Source of the DNA: Actinacidiphila alni
Lineage (GTDB): Bacteria > Actinomycetota > Actinomycetes > Streptomycetales > Streptomycetaceae
Assembly (NCBI RefSeq): GCF_900112845.1
Contig: NZ_FONG01000011.1
Span: 124,001-188,000 of the forward strand
Direction: 5' to 3'
Length of the DNA: 64,000 nucleotides
The position numbers and the translations under genes were made by a program. The notes below the pieces were generated by a model. The model did no database searches, was not told where the DNA came from, and worked only from the letters and a program-made list of their open reading frames with translations. This document shows, one piece after another, positions 50,293-59,390 of this stretch. How positions within the stretch are numbered: position 1 is the stretch's first letter; each line of letters starts with the position of its first letter.

Positions 50293-50315
50293 TAACGCAG
50301 TCACCGACTGCGTTA
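50293..50315. promoter_or_regulatory. TetR operator O2 (perfect)
   Basis: TAACGCAGTC-ACC-GACTGCGTTA, a perfect 10-bp inverted repeat with three central bases, 70 bp before the MFS start and 49 bp from O1. TATAGT at 50284-50289 immediately beside it could be the -10 of the transporter promoter. Confidence 0.8.
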
Positions 50316-50384
50316 GCTCTTCGAGGTGCACGCCGCGCCACGGGTCGACCGCGGCGGGCGCGACGACCGATCCAGGGGGATCCC

Positions 50385-51824
50385 ATGGCCGCACCGCAGG
50401 CGACCGCAGACAGTCGACCGCACCGGGCCTCGCTGCTCACGGTGACCTGCCTGGGCCAGTTCATGGTCCTGCTCGACAACACGATCGTCGGTGCCGCGCT
50501 GCCCGACATGCAGCGCCGGCTGCACACCCAACTCACCGGTCTGCAATGGATCGTCGACGCGTACGTCCTGCTGGTCGCCATGCTGCTGCTGTCCGGCGGC
50601 ATCTTCGCCGACCGGTTCGGCCGCAAGCGGGTGTATCTGACCGGTGTGGCGGTGTTCACCGCCTCGTCGCTGCTGTGCGCCGTCGCGCCCTCGCTCGGCT
50701 GGCTGATCGCCGGACGGGTGCTCCAGGGCATCGGGGCCGCGGCGCTGAGCCCCGCCTCGCTCGCGCTGCTCGCCGCCGCCCATCCCGCACCGCGGGAACG
50801 GATGAAGGCGATCGGGCTGTGGGCCGGCCTCAGCGGGATCGGCCTGGCCGCGGGCCCCGTGGCCGGCGGCGTACTGACGGACGCCTTCGGCTGGCCCGCC
50901 GTCTTCCTGGTCAATCTGCCGATCGGCGTGGTCCTGCTGCTGGTCGGCCTGCGCCGGCTCGGCGAGTCCCGCAATCCCGCCGCCCCCGCGATCGACGTCC
51001 CGGGCACCGCGCTGTCCGTCCTGGGGGTGGGGGTGCTGACCTACGGCCTGATCGAGGGCGGCGCCCGCGGCTGGACCTCACCGGTGATCCTCGGCAGCTT
51101 CGCCGCCGCGGTGGTCCTGCTCGCCGCCTTCGTCGCCGTCGAAGCGCGCCGCGCCGCCCCGATGCTGCCGCTGCGACTCTTCCGGCAGCGCCTGTTCACC
51201 GTGTCCAACACCGCGATGGTCGTGGTGGGGTTCGCACTCATGGGCTCGTCGTTCTTCTTCTCCCAGTTCTTCGTGTACGTCCAGGGCAGCTCGATCCTGC
51301 GCGCCGGACTCCAGACCCTGCCGGTCTCCCTCGCCATGGTGGTCGTCAGCCCGTACGCGGGCCGGCTCGCCGCCCGGCACGGCTTCCGCCGCGTGGTCAC
51401 CGCCGGCCTGGCCCTGGCCGGACTCGGCCTGCTGACGCTCGGCCTGGTGCACGCCGACACCGCCTACGCCGCCGTGTGGTGGCGGCTCACACTCGTCGGC
51501 AGCGGCTTCGCCCTGGCCATGTCCCCCCTGACGGGCGCCGCGATCCAAGCCGTCAGCCCCCAGGAAGGCGGCCTCGCCTCGGGCATCAGCAGCACCACAC
51601 GGCAGATCGGCGCGGTCCTCGGCGTGGCCCTGCTCGGCGCCGTCGTCCGCACCCGCCAGTCCGACGGCGCCTCCTTCGGGGCCGGCCTCAGCAGCGCCTT
51701 CCTCGTGGCCGGCGCCATCACCCTGACCACCGCCGCCTTCACCGCCCTGTGCCTGACAAAGCCCCCGCGCGCCTCCGCGGCACCCCCACGCCCCGCGGCC
51801 ACCGCCGCCAGTGAGGCGCCCTAG
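50385..51824 (+). CDS. MFS multidrug transporter (DHA2, 14-TM type)
   Basis: A 479-aa inner-membrane proton antiporter. Motif C/D1-like MVLLDNTIVGAALPDM in segment 1, motif A GGIFADRFGRKRVYLTG after segment 2 and GLAAGPVAGGVLTDAFGWP in segment 5 (antiporter motif C) mark the DHA2 family. Around fourteen hydrophobic segments are present. The Pro/Ala tail is cytoplasmic. ATG 50385 follows AGGGGGA. Repressed by the neighbouring TetR protein; the exported compound, probably also its inducer, is unknown. Confidence 0.92.
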   Translation: MAAPQATADSRPHRASLLTVTCLGQFMVLLDNTIVGAALPDMQRRLHTQLTGLQWIVDAYVLLVAMLLLSGGIFADRFGRKRVYLTGVAVFTASSLLCAVAPSLGWLIAGRVLQGIGAAALSPASLALLAAAHPAPRERMKAIGLWAGLSGIGLAAGPVAGGVLTDAFGWPAVFLVNLPIGVVLLLVGLRRLGESRNPAAPAIDVPGTALSVLGVGVLTYGLIEGGARGWTSPVILGSFAAAVVLLAAFVAVEARRAAPMLPLRLFRQRLFTVSNTAMVVVGFALMGSSFFFSQFFVYVQGSSILRAGLQTLPVSLAMVVVSPYAGRLAARHGFRRVVTAGLALAGLGLLTLGLVHADTAYAAVWWRLTLVGSGFALAMSPLTGAAIQAVSPQEGGLASGISSTTRQIGAVLGVALLGAVVRTRQSDGASFGAGLSSAFLVAGAITLTTAAFTALCLTKPPRASAAPPRPAATAASEAP

Positions 51825-51857
51825 GTCCGCGGCCGCGGGGCCGCTCAGCGCGCGTGA

Positions 51858-51871
51858 AGGCCGTTCGGCCC
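51858..51871. promoter_or_regulatory. GGGNC-N4-GNCCC-like box (one mismatch)
   Basis: AGGCCGTTCGGCCC lies 88 bp before the universal stress protein. It matches the palindrome found at the other dormancy-block genes except for the first base. Confidence 0.4.
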
Positions 51872-51958
51872 CAGGACGGGGGATGGCCCGCCGCCGCAGG
51901 CTGAAGGGGCGGAGACCGGATCGCGGGCTCCGGTCGGCAGCGGAAGGTGGTGGGATCG

Positions 51959-52831
51959 GTGAGGTCTCCTCTGGTGGTCGGTGTGGACGGATCGGAATCA
52001 AGTCGGCACGCCGTGGACTGGGCGGTGGACGAGGCCGTCCGTCAGAACGTGCCGCTGCGCGTGCTCCACGCGTATCTCTGGGAACGGTACGAAGGCTCGG
52101 CCCCGGGCCTTGGCGCGGGCCGCGGTCCCGCCCGGGTCCGCACGGAACGGGTCCTCGCCGACGCGGCGGAGCGTGCCCGGCGCCGCGCCCCGGGGCTGGA
52201 GATCACGGCGGACGTCCTGGCCCAGGACCCCGAGACCGCCCTGACAGAAGCGGGCCGCGGCGCCTTCGCGGTGGTCACCGGCCACCGCGGCCGGGGCGAC
52301 CTGGCCGGAATGCTGCTCGGTTCCGTCAGCCTGACGGTGGCGGCACGCGCGGAGTGTCCTGTCGTCGTCGTGCGCGGCGCACGGCCGGACAGCACCGACA
52401 CCTTCCGGCGGGTGGTCGTCGGCGTGGGGGACGACGACAGCAACGAAGCAGCCGTCGAATTCGCCTTCCGCGAGGCGGAACTCCGCGACAGCACACTCCA
52501 CGCCGTCCGCGCCTGGCGCTACCCGGCATTCGACCTGCCCGACATGCCCGTGACGCAAGGTCGCGTACCCGACCCACACCTGCACGCCGCCGAACAGCGT
52601 CTCGACGAGGCGCTGCGTGTGCCGTCGGACAAGCACCCAGGAGTCTCCGTACGTCGCGACCCGTTCGAGGGTTCCGCACGCGAAGCCCTGCTCGGCGCCG
52701 CCGCCGACGCGGATGTCCTCGTGGTCGGCGCCCGCCGCCGCAACGGCCTGTTCGGCATGCACCTGGGCCCCGTCAACCACGCGGTACTGCACCACGCGCC
52801 CTGCCCCGTGATCATCGTTCCCGAGCCCTGA
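51959..52831 (+). CDS. Universal stress protein, tandem USP domains
   Basis: A 290-aa protein with two UspA-like domains. Domain 1 begins PLVVGVDGSESSRHAVDWA and ends with the ATP-binding GHRGRGDLAGMLLGSVS. Domain 2 begins RVVVGVGDDDSNEAA and ends GARRRNGLFGMHLGPVN. The second ATP loop is degenerate (no canonical G-x2-G-x9-GS). GTG 51959 is chosen over GTG 51947 because GGAAGG then has workable spacing. Tandem USPs of this type are strongly induced by hypoxia in actinobacteria. It has the same length as the one at 58399-59271. Confidence 0.88.
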   Translation: MRSPLVVGVDGSESSRHAVDWAVDEAVRQNVPLRVLHAYLWERYEGSAPGLGAGRGPARVRTERVLADAAERARRRAPGLEITADVLAQDPETALTEAGRGAFAVVTGHRGRGDLAGMLLGSVSLTVAARAECPVVVVRGARPDSTDTFRRVVVGVGDDDSNEAAVEFAFREAELRDSTLHAVRAWRYPAFDLPDMPVTQGRVPDPHLHAAEQRLDEALRVPSDKHPGVSVRRDPFEGSAREALLGAAADADVLVVGARRRNGLFGMHLGPVNHAVLHHAPCPVIIVPEP

Positions 52832-53082
52832 CACGCCAATGCACTCGGCCCGCAAGGTCGGCAGACCAGCGTCGAGGCCGGTCTCGACGTCCCGTTCCTG
52901 TTCCGGTCCGGGACCGGGACGGCGGATGCGCCGTCCGCCGACGCGCACACTCCGGAGGTGCGGGCGGCGGCAGACCGCTCGTAAGCGATCGGATCCGGAC
53001 ACACAGCGACAAACGGGCCAACGGCCGTCCGTTCCGTGCTGGGATGTGCACCCACGCTGCTACGGCTCCGGGGAGACGGACC

Positions 53083-54591
53083 ATGAGAACCACGGCCGAA
53101 GAGCCCTTTCGTGCGCTCCTCGAAGCCGCGCCCGACGCGATGGTGATCGTCGACGATGTCGGAGTGATCCGTCTGGTCAACGCGCAGACCGAGGCGCTGT
53201 TCGGCCATCCGCGCAAGGATCTGCTCGGCCGGACGATCGAGATACTCGTGCCCGAGCGGTTCCGCGGGCAGCATCCCGCCCACCGCCTCGGGTACGCCGC
53301 CAACCGGCAGGTGCGCCCGATGGGCGCGGGCCTGGAACTGTACGGACTCCACCGCGACGGGCGGGAATTCCCCGTCGAGATCAGCCTGAGCCCGCTGGCC
53401 ACGTTCGACGGCACCTTGGTGTCCGCCGCCATCCGGGACGTGAGCGAACGCAAGGCCGCCGAGGCACGACTCGCCGAGCTCTACGAGGAACAGCGCCACG
53501 TGGCGCTCACGCTCCAGCGCAGCCTGATGGGCTCGCCGGCGCCGGTGCCGGGCGTGGACACGGCCAGCCGGTACTTCCCGGCCCGGCAGGGCGCCGGTGT
53601 CGGGGGCGACTGGTTCGACCGGATCGCGCTGGGCGGCGGCAGGATCGGCGTACTGATCGGTGACGTGATGGGCCGCGGCCTGGAGGCCGCCGCCGTCATG
53701 GGCCAGCTCCGCTCCGCCTCGCACGCCCTGGCCAAGACGGGGATGCCGCCCTGGCAGCTGATGCGTGCCCTGGACGCCGTGGTCTGCGAACTTCCCGACC
53801 AGCTTGTGACGTGCTGCTATCTGGTGCTCGACCAGGACGCGGGCGAGGCGACGGTGTGCTCGGCCGGTCATCTGCCGGTACTCCTGGTCGAGCCCGACGG
53901 CAGCGCGGTGCGACTGCCGGTCGATGTCAGCGTGCCCCTCGGGGTCGGCGAAGTGCCGCACCAGCAGACCACGTTGTCCGTCTCGCCCGGCGCCGTCCTG
54001 GCCCTCTACACCGACGGCCTGGTGGAAACCCCGCACAGCGACATCGAAGTGCAGGTCGACGCCCTCACCACGGCGCTGGAGAAGGCCGTGGCGGACGGCG
54101 CGCCCCTGGAAGTCGCCGCCGACCGCGTTCTGGCCTCCCTCCTTCCCGGGCCGGAGGACTACGGCGACGACGTGACGCTCCTGCTGGTCCGTATTCCACG
54201 GACGCCCGTTCCCGCGGTATCCATGTCCCTCGCCGCCGAGCCGGCGAGTGTCGGCATCGGGCGGCAGTTTCTGCGCAGCGCCCTGTCGGCCTGGGACGAG
54301 TCGGAACTCGCCGACACCGTATGCCTGTTGGCGTCCGAGTTGCTGTCCAACGCCGTACGTCACGCCGGCGGGCCGCTGCGGCTCCGGCTGCGCCGGGCGG
54401 GCAATGAGCTGAGCGTCGAAGTGGGCGACGGCAGCCCGGTGCAGCCGCGGCCCAGGATGACGGCCGCCGACGAGGAGTCGGGCCGCGGCCTGTTGCTGGT
54501 GGACGCCCTGGCGTCGGCCTGGGGAACGGTGCCGACCGCGGAGGGGAAGGCCGTGTGGTTCTCCGTCCCCGCTCCGCGATCGCCGTCGTAG
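53083..54591 (+). CDS. PAS - SpoIIE phosphatase - HATPase regulator
   Basis: A 502-aa signalling protein. The PAS domain is at residues 8-125 (LLEAAPDAMVIVDDVGVIRL to RDVSERKAAEARL) and a short coiled coil follows. A PP2C-type SpoIIE domain (about 150-365) has GAGVGGDWFD and ALYTDGLVE, with metal Asp residues in GGDWFD, IGDVMGRG and YGDDVT. A C-terminal RsbW-like ATPase (about 375-500) has LLASELLSNAVRHAGG and GRGLLLVDALA. It combines a phosphatase and an anti-sigma-type kinase module. Placed within the stress/fermentation block, it may act in a partner-switching path; no anti-anti-sigma gene is adjacent. ATG 53083 follows GGGGAGA. Confidence 0.9.
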   Translation: MRTTAEEPFRALLEAAPDAMVIVDDVGVIRLVNAQTEALFGHPRKDLLGRTIEILVPERFRGQHPAHRLGYAANRQVRPMGAGLELYGLHRDGREFPVEISLSPLATFDGTLVSAAIRDVSERKAAEARLAELYEEQRHVALTLQRSLMGSPAPVPGVDTASRYFPARQGAGVGGDWFDRIALGGGRIGVLIGDVMGRGLEAAAVMGQLRSASHALAKTGMPPWQLMRALDAVVCELPDQLVTCCYLVLDQDAGEATVCSAGHLPVLLVEPDGSAVRLPVDVSVPLGVGEVPHQQTTLSVSPGAVLALYTDGLVETPHSDIEVQVDALTTALEKAVADGAPLEVAADRVLASLLPGPEDYGDDVTLLLVRIPRTPVPAVSMSLAAEPASVGIGRQFLRSALSAWDESELADTVCLLASELLSNAVRHAGGPLRLRLRRAGNELSVEVGDGSPVQPRPRMTAADEESGRGLLLVDALASAWGTVPTAEGKAVWFSVPAPRSPS

Positions 54592-54592
54592 G

Positions 54593-54614
54593 CACCGTCA
54601 CCGTCACCGTCACC
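54593..54614. repeat. Short CACCGT tandem repeat
   Basis: About three and a half copies of CACCGT occur directly after the phosphatase stop, in the 61-bp gap to the convergent dikinase gene. Low complexity; no hairpin is obvious. Confidence 0.5.
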
Positions 54615-54652
54615 GGACACCGCGGGACGTACCTGATCCGGATGCCCGGTCC

Positions 54653-57289
54653 CTACTGGTCCGCGAGGGCCGCGCGGCCCGCCTCAAGACGGGCGACCGG
54701 GACGCGGAAGGGTGAGCAGGAGACGTAGTCGATGCCGGCCCGGTGGAAGAAGTGGAGGGAGTCGGGGTCGCCGCCGTGTTCGCCGCAGACGCCGGTGGTC
54801 AGGCCGGGGTGGGCGGCGCGGCCCTCGGTGACGGCGAGGCTCAGGAGGCGGCCCACGCCGTCCTCGTCGAGACTCTCGAAGGGTGAGGCGGCGAAGATGC
54901 GCCGGTCGAGGTAGGTGGTGAAGAAGGCGGCCTCGACGTCGTCGCGGGAGAAGCCCCAGGTGGTCTGGGTGAGGTCGTTGGTGCCGAAGGAGAAGAAGTC
55001 GGCCGTTTCCGCGATGGCGCCCGCGGTGAGGGCGGCCCGCGGCAGCTCGATCATCGTGCCGATCGGGCAGTTGATGTCCACGCCGGTCTCGCTGGACACG
55101 TCGGCGAGCACCTGCTCGACCTCCGCGCGGACGATCCGCAGTTCGCGGACCGCCGCCGTGAGCGGCACCATGATCTCCGCGCGCGGGTCGCCGCCGGCCC
55201 GCTTGCGTTCCGCCACCGCTTCCCCGATCGCGCGCACCTGCATCGCGGTGAGGCCCGGCACGGTCAGGCCGAGCCGTACGCCGCGCAGGCCGAGCATCGG
55301 ATTCTGCTCGTGCGTGCGCTCGACGGCCGCCAGGAGCCGTACGTCATGGGGGTCGGGGTGCTGTCCCAGGGCCCGGGCCGTGGCGATCCGGACGGCCAGC
55401 TCGGTGCGGTCCGGGAGGAATTCGTGCAGCGGCGGGTCCAGCAGCCGGATGGTGACGGGCAGTCCGTCCATCGCGGCGAGGATGCCTGTGAAGTCGGTGC
55501 GCTGCAGCGGCAGCAGCGCGGCCAGCGCCCGTTCCCGCTCGGCGTCGTTCTCCGCGAGGATCATCGTCTCGACCAGTGGGCGCCGTTCGCCGAGGAACAT
55601 GTGCTCGGTACGGCACAGGCCGATGCCGCGCGCACCGAAGCGGCGCGCCCGCTCGGCGTCCTCGGGGGTGTCGGCGTTGGCCCTGACCTCCATCCGGCGC
55701 AGCGCGTCGGCGCGCCGCATGAAGCGGTCGACGGCCCGTGACAGCTCGGACCGGCACTCGCCGGTCTCGAAGTACCGCATCACGGTCGACGGCGCGAGCG
55801 GCAGCTCGCCCAGGTGGACGGTACCGGCCGTGCCGTCGACGGATACGACCGTGCCCTCCTCGACGACCGTCCCGTCGGCGAGGGTGAAGTGCCGGGCCCG
55901 CGGGTCGACCGTGATCGCTTCGGCCCCGCAGACGCAGGTCTTGCCCATACCCCTTGCCACCACGGCCGCGTGGCTGGTCTTGCCGCCGCGGCTGGTGAGG
56001 ACCGCCTGCGCGGCGACCATGCCGGGCAGGTCGTCGGGGGTGGTCTCGCGCCGTACGAGGACGGCCTTCTCCCCCGCGGCCGCCCGGCGGACCGCCTCGG
56101 CGGAGTCGAACACCACGGCTCCGACGGCCGCGCCCGGCGAAGCGGGGATGCCGCGGGCCAGCGGCGGTCCTGCCGCGGTGTCGTCGAAGCGCGGGAACAT
56201 CAGCTGGGCGAGCTGCCGCCCGTCGACCCGGCCCAGGGCTTCGTTCTCGGTGAGCGTCCCGTCGTCGGCGAGCTGTGCGGCGACCCGGAAGGCGGCCTCG
56301 GCGGTGCGCTTGCCGACCCGGGTCTGGAGCATCCACAGTTTGCGGCGCTCGATCGTGAACTCGATGTCGCACAGGTCCCGGTAGTGCTCCTCCAGGATGC
56401 GCATGTAGTCGCGCAGTTCCATGTAGGCGGTGGGGTCCAGCCACTCCAGGTCCTGGAGCGGCAGGGCGTTGCGCACTCCGGCGACGACATCCTCTCCTTG
56501 GGCGTCGGGCAGGTAGTCGCCGTAGACGCCGGGCCGGCCGGTGGCCGGATCGCGGGTGAAGGCGACGCCGCTGCCGGAGTCGCGGCCGAGGTTGCCGTAG
56601 ACCATGGCCTGCACCGTGACGGCGGTGCCGAGGTCGTCGGGAATGTGCTCACGGCGGCGGTAGAGGCGGGCCCGCTCGCCGTTCCAGGACGCGAAGACGG
56701 CCCGGATCGCCCGACGCAGCTGGTCCGCGGGGTCCTGCGGGAAGTCCTCGCCGGTCGCCTCGCGCACGACGGCTTTGAACTCGGCGACGACCAGCGGGAG
56801 TTCACCGGGATCGGGGTGCTGGGCGAGGGCCTTCCCGAAGAGGTCGCCGTCCACGCCCATCACCGTGGTGCCGAACATCTGGATCAGGCGCCGGTAGGAG
56901 TCCCAGGCGAAGTGCTCCCGCCCGGACATCCGGGCCAGGCCGAGCACGGAGGCGTCGTTGAGCCCGATGTCCAGGACGGTCTCCATCATGCCGGGCATCG
57001 AGAACCGGCCCCCGGAGCGCACCGACACCAGCAGCGGGTCCTCGGGCCGGCCGAGCCGTCGTCCCATCCGCTCCTCCAGCGCCCGCAGATGCTCCGCCAC
57101 CTCGTCGTCGAGACCGTCGGGCACGGTTCCGGAGGCCAGATAGGCCCGGCACGCCTCGGTGGTGACGGTGAACCCGGGCGGCACCGGCAGACCGAGCCGG
57201 GTCATCTCGGCGAGGTTGGCGCCCTTGCCGCCGAGAAGGCCGGCCATCTCCCGGCCGCCGTCGGCGAATTCGTACACGTAGCGGGCCAT
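54653..57289 (-). CDS. ppdK: Pyruvate, phosphate dikinase
   Basis: Interconverts pyruvate, ATP and phosphate with PEP, AMP and PPi. The 878-aa product has the ATP-grasp N-terminal part (LGGKGANLAEMTRLGLPVPP; MPGMMETVLDIGLND), the phospho-His domain with GGKTSHAAVVARGMGKTCV (His440) and the PEP/pyruvate TIM barrel ending CGEHGGDPDSLHFF, whose Cys is catalytic. SVRSGGRFSMPGMM differs slightly from the usual SGAAVSMPGMM. ATG 57289 with GGGAGGA upstream is preferred to a GTG five codons earlier. It lies 25 bp after the alcohol dehydrogenase gene, in the usp-adh-ppdK operon. Under low oxygen it can run toward ATP or PPi-saving glycolysis. Confidence 0.95.
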   Translation of the reverse strand: MARYVYEFADGGREMAGLLGGKGANLAEMTRLGLPVPPGFTVTTEACRAYLASGTVPDGLDDEVAEHLRALEERMGRRLGRPEDPLLVSVRSGGRFSMPGMMETVLDIGLNDASVLGLARMSGREHFAWDSYRRLIQMFGTTVMGVDGDLFGKALAQHPDPGELPLVVAEFKAVVREATGEDFPQDPADQLRRAIRAVFASWNGERARLYRRREHIPDDLGTAVTVQAMVYGNLGRDSGSGVAFTRDPATGRPGVYGDYLPDAQGEDVVAGVRNALPLQDLEWLDPTAYMELRDYMRILEEHYRDLCDIEFTIERRKLWMLQTRVGKRTAEAAFRVAAQLADDGTLTENEALGRVDGRQLAQLMFPRFDDTAAGPPLARGIPASPGAAVGAVVFDSAEAVRRAAAGEKAVLVRRETTPDDLPGMVAAQAVLTSRGGKTSHAAVVARGMGKTCVCGAEAITVDPRARHFTLADGTVVEEGTVVSVDGTAGTVHLGELPLAPSTVMRYFETGECRSELSRAVDRFMRRADALRRMEVRANADTPEDAERARRFGARGIGLCRTEHMFLGERRPLVETMILAENDAERERALAALLPLQRTDFTGILAAMDGLPVTIRLLDPPLHEFLPDRTELAVRIATARALGQHPDPHDVRLLAAVERTHEQNPMLGLRGVRLGLTVPGLTAMQVRAIGEAVAERKRAGGDPRAEIMVPLTAAVRELRIVRAEVEQVLADVSSETGVDINCPIGTMIELPRAALTAGAIAETADFFSFGTNDLTQTTWGFSRDDVEAAFFTTYLDRRIFAASPFESLDEDGVGRLLSLAVTEGRAAHPGLTTGVCGEHGGDPDSLHFFHRAGIDYVSCSPFRVPVARLEAGRAALADQ

Positions 57290-57314
57290 GACGGGTCCTC
57301 CCACCTCTCCAAGC

Positions 57315-58325
57315 TCACATCTCGAAGACGATCCGGGCCGGAATCTGTGCGCGCAGGACCTCGTCGATCGACTCGTTGACCGAGTCGAGCGGACGGGTCT
57401 GCCGGATGACGCGGGTACGGCCGGCGGCGTGCAACCGGTAGACCTCGGCGAGGTCCTGGCGGGTGCCGACGATGGAGCCGATGACCGAGGTGCCGTTCAG
57501 TACGGTGTCGAAGATCGGCACGGCGATGGTGCCGTGGGCGGGCAGCGCGACCATCACGAGCTTGCCGCCGCGGCGCAGACCTCCGTACGCGGCGACGAAG
57601 GCCGACTCGTTGACGGCCAGCGCGATCGCGGCGTGGGCGCCGCCGTGCCGCTTGAGGACCTCCGCCGGGTCGTCCTTGCGGGCGTCGATCAGCAGGTCGG
57701 CGCCGAGCGCCGAGGCGAGTTCGAGCTTCTCGTCGGTGACGTCGATCGCGGCGACGGTGGCACCGGCGATCTTCGCGTACTGCACGGCGAGGTGGCCGAG
57801 GCCGCCGACGCCGGAGATCGCGACGAGTTGGGACGGCCGGACACCGGCGACCTTGAGCGCCTTGTAGGTGGTGACGCCGGCGCAGGTCAGCGGCGCCGCG
57901 TCGCTCGGGGTGATGCCGTCCGGCACGGCCTGGGCGAAGTCCGCCCGCGCGAGCATCTTCTCGGCGAAGCCGCCGTCACAGCCGTAGCCGGTGTTGACCT
58001 GGCTCTCGCAGAGGGTCTCCCAGCCCGACAGACAGTGCTCGCACCGCCCGCACGCGCTGCCGAGCCACGGCACGGCGACGCGCTGACCGACCGCCAGGCG
58101 CTCGACCCCCTCGCCGAGCCGCTCGACGACGCCGACACCTTCGTGGCCGGGCACGAACGGCGGCCGAGGCTTGACGGGCCAGTCCCCGTGGGCGGCGTGG
58201 ATGTCGGTGTGGCACAGCCCGGACGCCTCCACCCGGATCAGTACCTGGCCCGGGCCGGGTTCGGGATCGGGACGCTCCTCGATGACCAGCGGTTCACCGA
58301 AGGCGCGGACAACAGCGGCTTTCAT
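57315..58325 (-). CDS. Zinc-dependent alcohol dehydrogenase (AdhP-type)
   Basis: A 336-aa NAD-dependent MDR enzyme interconverting ethanol and acetaldehyde or similar. Catalytic zinc ligands are in SGLCHTDIHAAHGDWP (Cys at about 37) and PGHEGVG. The structural zinc loop is complete: SACGRCEHCLSGWETLCE (about 90-107). The Rossmann motif is AISGVGGLGHLAVQYAK. AAGGAGG precedes ATG 58325; an upstream frame extension is not homologous. It is second in the usp-adh-ppdK operon. Acting with pyruvate formate-lyase it would regenerate NAD during fermentation, although no aldehyde dehydrogenase is present here. Confidence 0.93.
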   Translation of the reverse strand: MKAAVVRAFGEPLVIEERPDPEPGPGQVLIRVEASGLCHTDIHAAHGDWPVKPRPPFVPGHEGVGVVERLGEGVERLAVGQRVAVPWLGSACGRCEHCLSGWETLCESQVNTGYGCDGGFAEKMLARADFAQAVPDGITPSDAAPLTCAGVTTYKALKVAGVRPSQLVAISGVGGLGHLAVQYAKIAGATVAAIDVTDEKLELASALGADLLIDARKDDPAEVLKRHGGAHAAIALAVNESAFVAAYGGLRRGGKLVMVALPAHGTIAVPIFDTVLNGTSVIGSIVGTRQDLAEVYRLHAAGRTRVIRQTRPLDSVNESIDEVLRAQIPARIVFEM

Positions 58326-58398
58326 GACGATGCCTCCTTGGGGAATTCGGTCCTGTGGAAGGGGAATCCGGCGCAGCCGCGTGCGGTCGCCCGTGGGT

Positions 58399-59271
58399 TC
58401 ACTCGTGCGGGACGACGGCGACCGGAGCCGTGACCCGGTGCAGTACGGCACGGGACACGGAGCCGATGCGCGGGCCCGGGGCGATGGGGCGGGGCCGGCG
58501 GCCGAGCACCACCAGCGACGCGTCGGACGCGGCCTCGACGAGATGGCCGGCCGCGGAGCCGATCACGGCCTCGGGCACGATGTCCAGCTCGGGGAACTTC
58601 TCCCGCCAGGGCGCCAGCGCCCGAGCGAGCGCGTCGCTCTCGTAGCCGGCCATTTCGGCGCCCAGATCGGGGGCGACGGCGGCCGGCGCGTAGCCGTACG
58701 CCGACGGCGGATTCCAGCCGTGCACGACATGGAGCACGGCCCCGCGGCGGGCCGCGGCGTCGAAGGCGAAGCCGAGCACGGCTTCGCTGGGCCGGACCAG
58801 GTCGAGACCGAGGACGACGTCGCCGTACGGCCCGTCCTTCGCCGTCGTCCCGGCCCGGACGAGGACCACGGGCCGGGTCGCGCGCGCCACGACCGCCAGT
58901 GCCACGGACCCGGCCAGCAGGTGCTCGACGCCGCTCCTGCCGTGCGAACCGAGCACCAGCAGCTCGGCGTCGGCCACCGCGGACAGCAGCGCCGCGGCCG
59001 GGGCGGCGGCGATCTGGTCAGCCGTGACCGTCAGCCCCGGGTAGCGCGCCAGCAGCGCGGACCGGGCCTCGCGCGGTATCCGCTCGGCCCAGTGCCGCTG
59101 CGGATCGGCCGACGCCGTCCCGCTCGCGGAGCCGTCGTCGTAGGGCGGCCACTCCCAGGCGTGCACCAGCCGCAGCGGCAGCCCGCGCAGCAGCGCCTCG
59201 CGGGCGGCCCAGTCGGCCGCGGCCACGCTCTCCCGTGAGCCGTCCACACCGGCCACGACCGTACGGGTCAT
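58399..59271 (-). CDS. Universal stress protein, tandem USP domains
   Basis: A 290-aa tandem USP that heads the usp-adh-ppdK operon. Domain 1: TVVAGVDGSRESVAAADWA and the complete ATP loop LGSHGRSGVEHLLAGSVALAV. Domain 2: DVVLGLDLVRPSEAVLGFA and LGRRPRPIAPGPRIGSVS, an atypical loop. AAGGAGGTGG precedes ATG 59271. A GGGCCGACCGGCCC palindrome lies about 80 bp upstream (59351-59364). It shares length and layout with the USP at 51959. USPs of this class bind ATP and are hallmark members of hypoxia/dormancy regulons in mycobacteria and Streptomyces. Confidence 0.92.
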   Translation of the reverse strand: MTRTVVAGVDGSRESVAAADWAAREALLRGLPLRLVHAWEWPPYDDGSASGTASADPQRHWAERIPREARSALLARYPGLTVTADQIAAAPAAALLSAVADAELLVLGSHGRSGVEHLLAGSVALAVVARATRPVVLVRAGTTAKDGPYGDVVLGLDLVRPSEAVLGFAFDAAARRGAVLHVVHGWNPPSAYGYAPAAVAPDLGAEMAGYESDALARALAPWREKFPELDIVPEAVIGSAAGHLVEAASDASLVVLGRRPRPIAPGPRIGSVSRAVLHRVTAPVAVVPHE

Positions 59272-59350
59272 GACGCCACCTCCTTGGTTGTCCCTCTCCA
59301 GGCTGAGCTTTGTGGTGACCGCGGCGCAGAGGCCGCCGGGCCCTTCCCGG

Positions 59351-59364
59351 GGGCCGACCGGCCC
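59351..59364. promoter_or_regulatory. GGGNC-N4-GNCCC palindrome before the usp operon
   Basis: GGGCCGACCGGCCC, identical to 62481-62494 and, on the other strand, to 63380-63393. Its layout equals the 14-bp core GGGAC-N4-GTCCC of the known DosR/DevR box. Confidence 0.55.
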
Positions 59365-59390
59365 CGCCCCCGCGCCCGCCGGCGTGGCCG

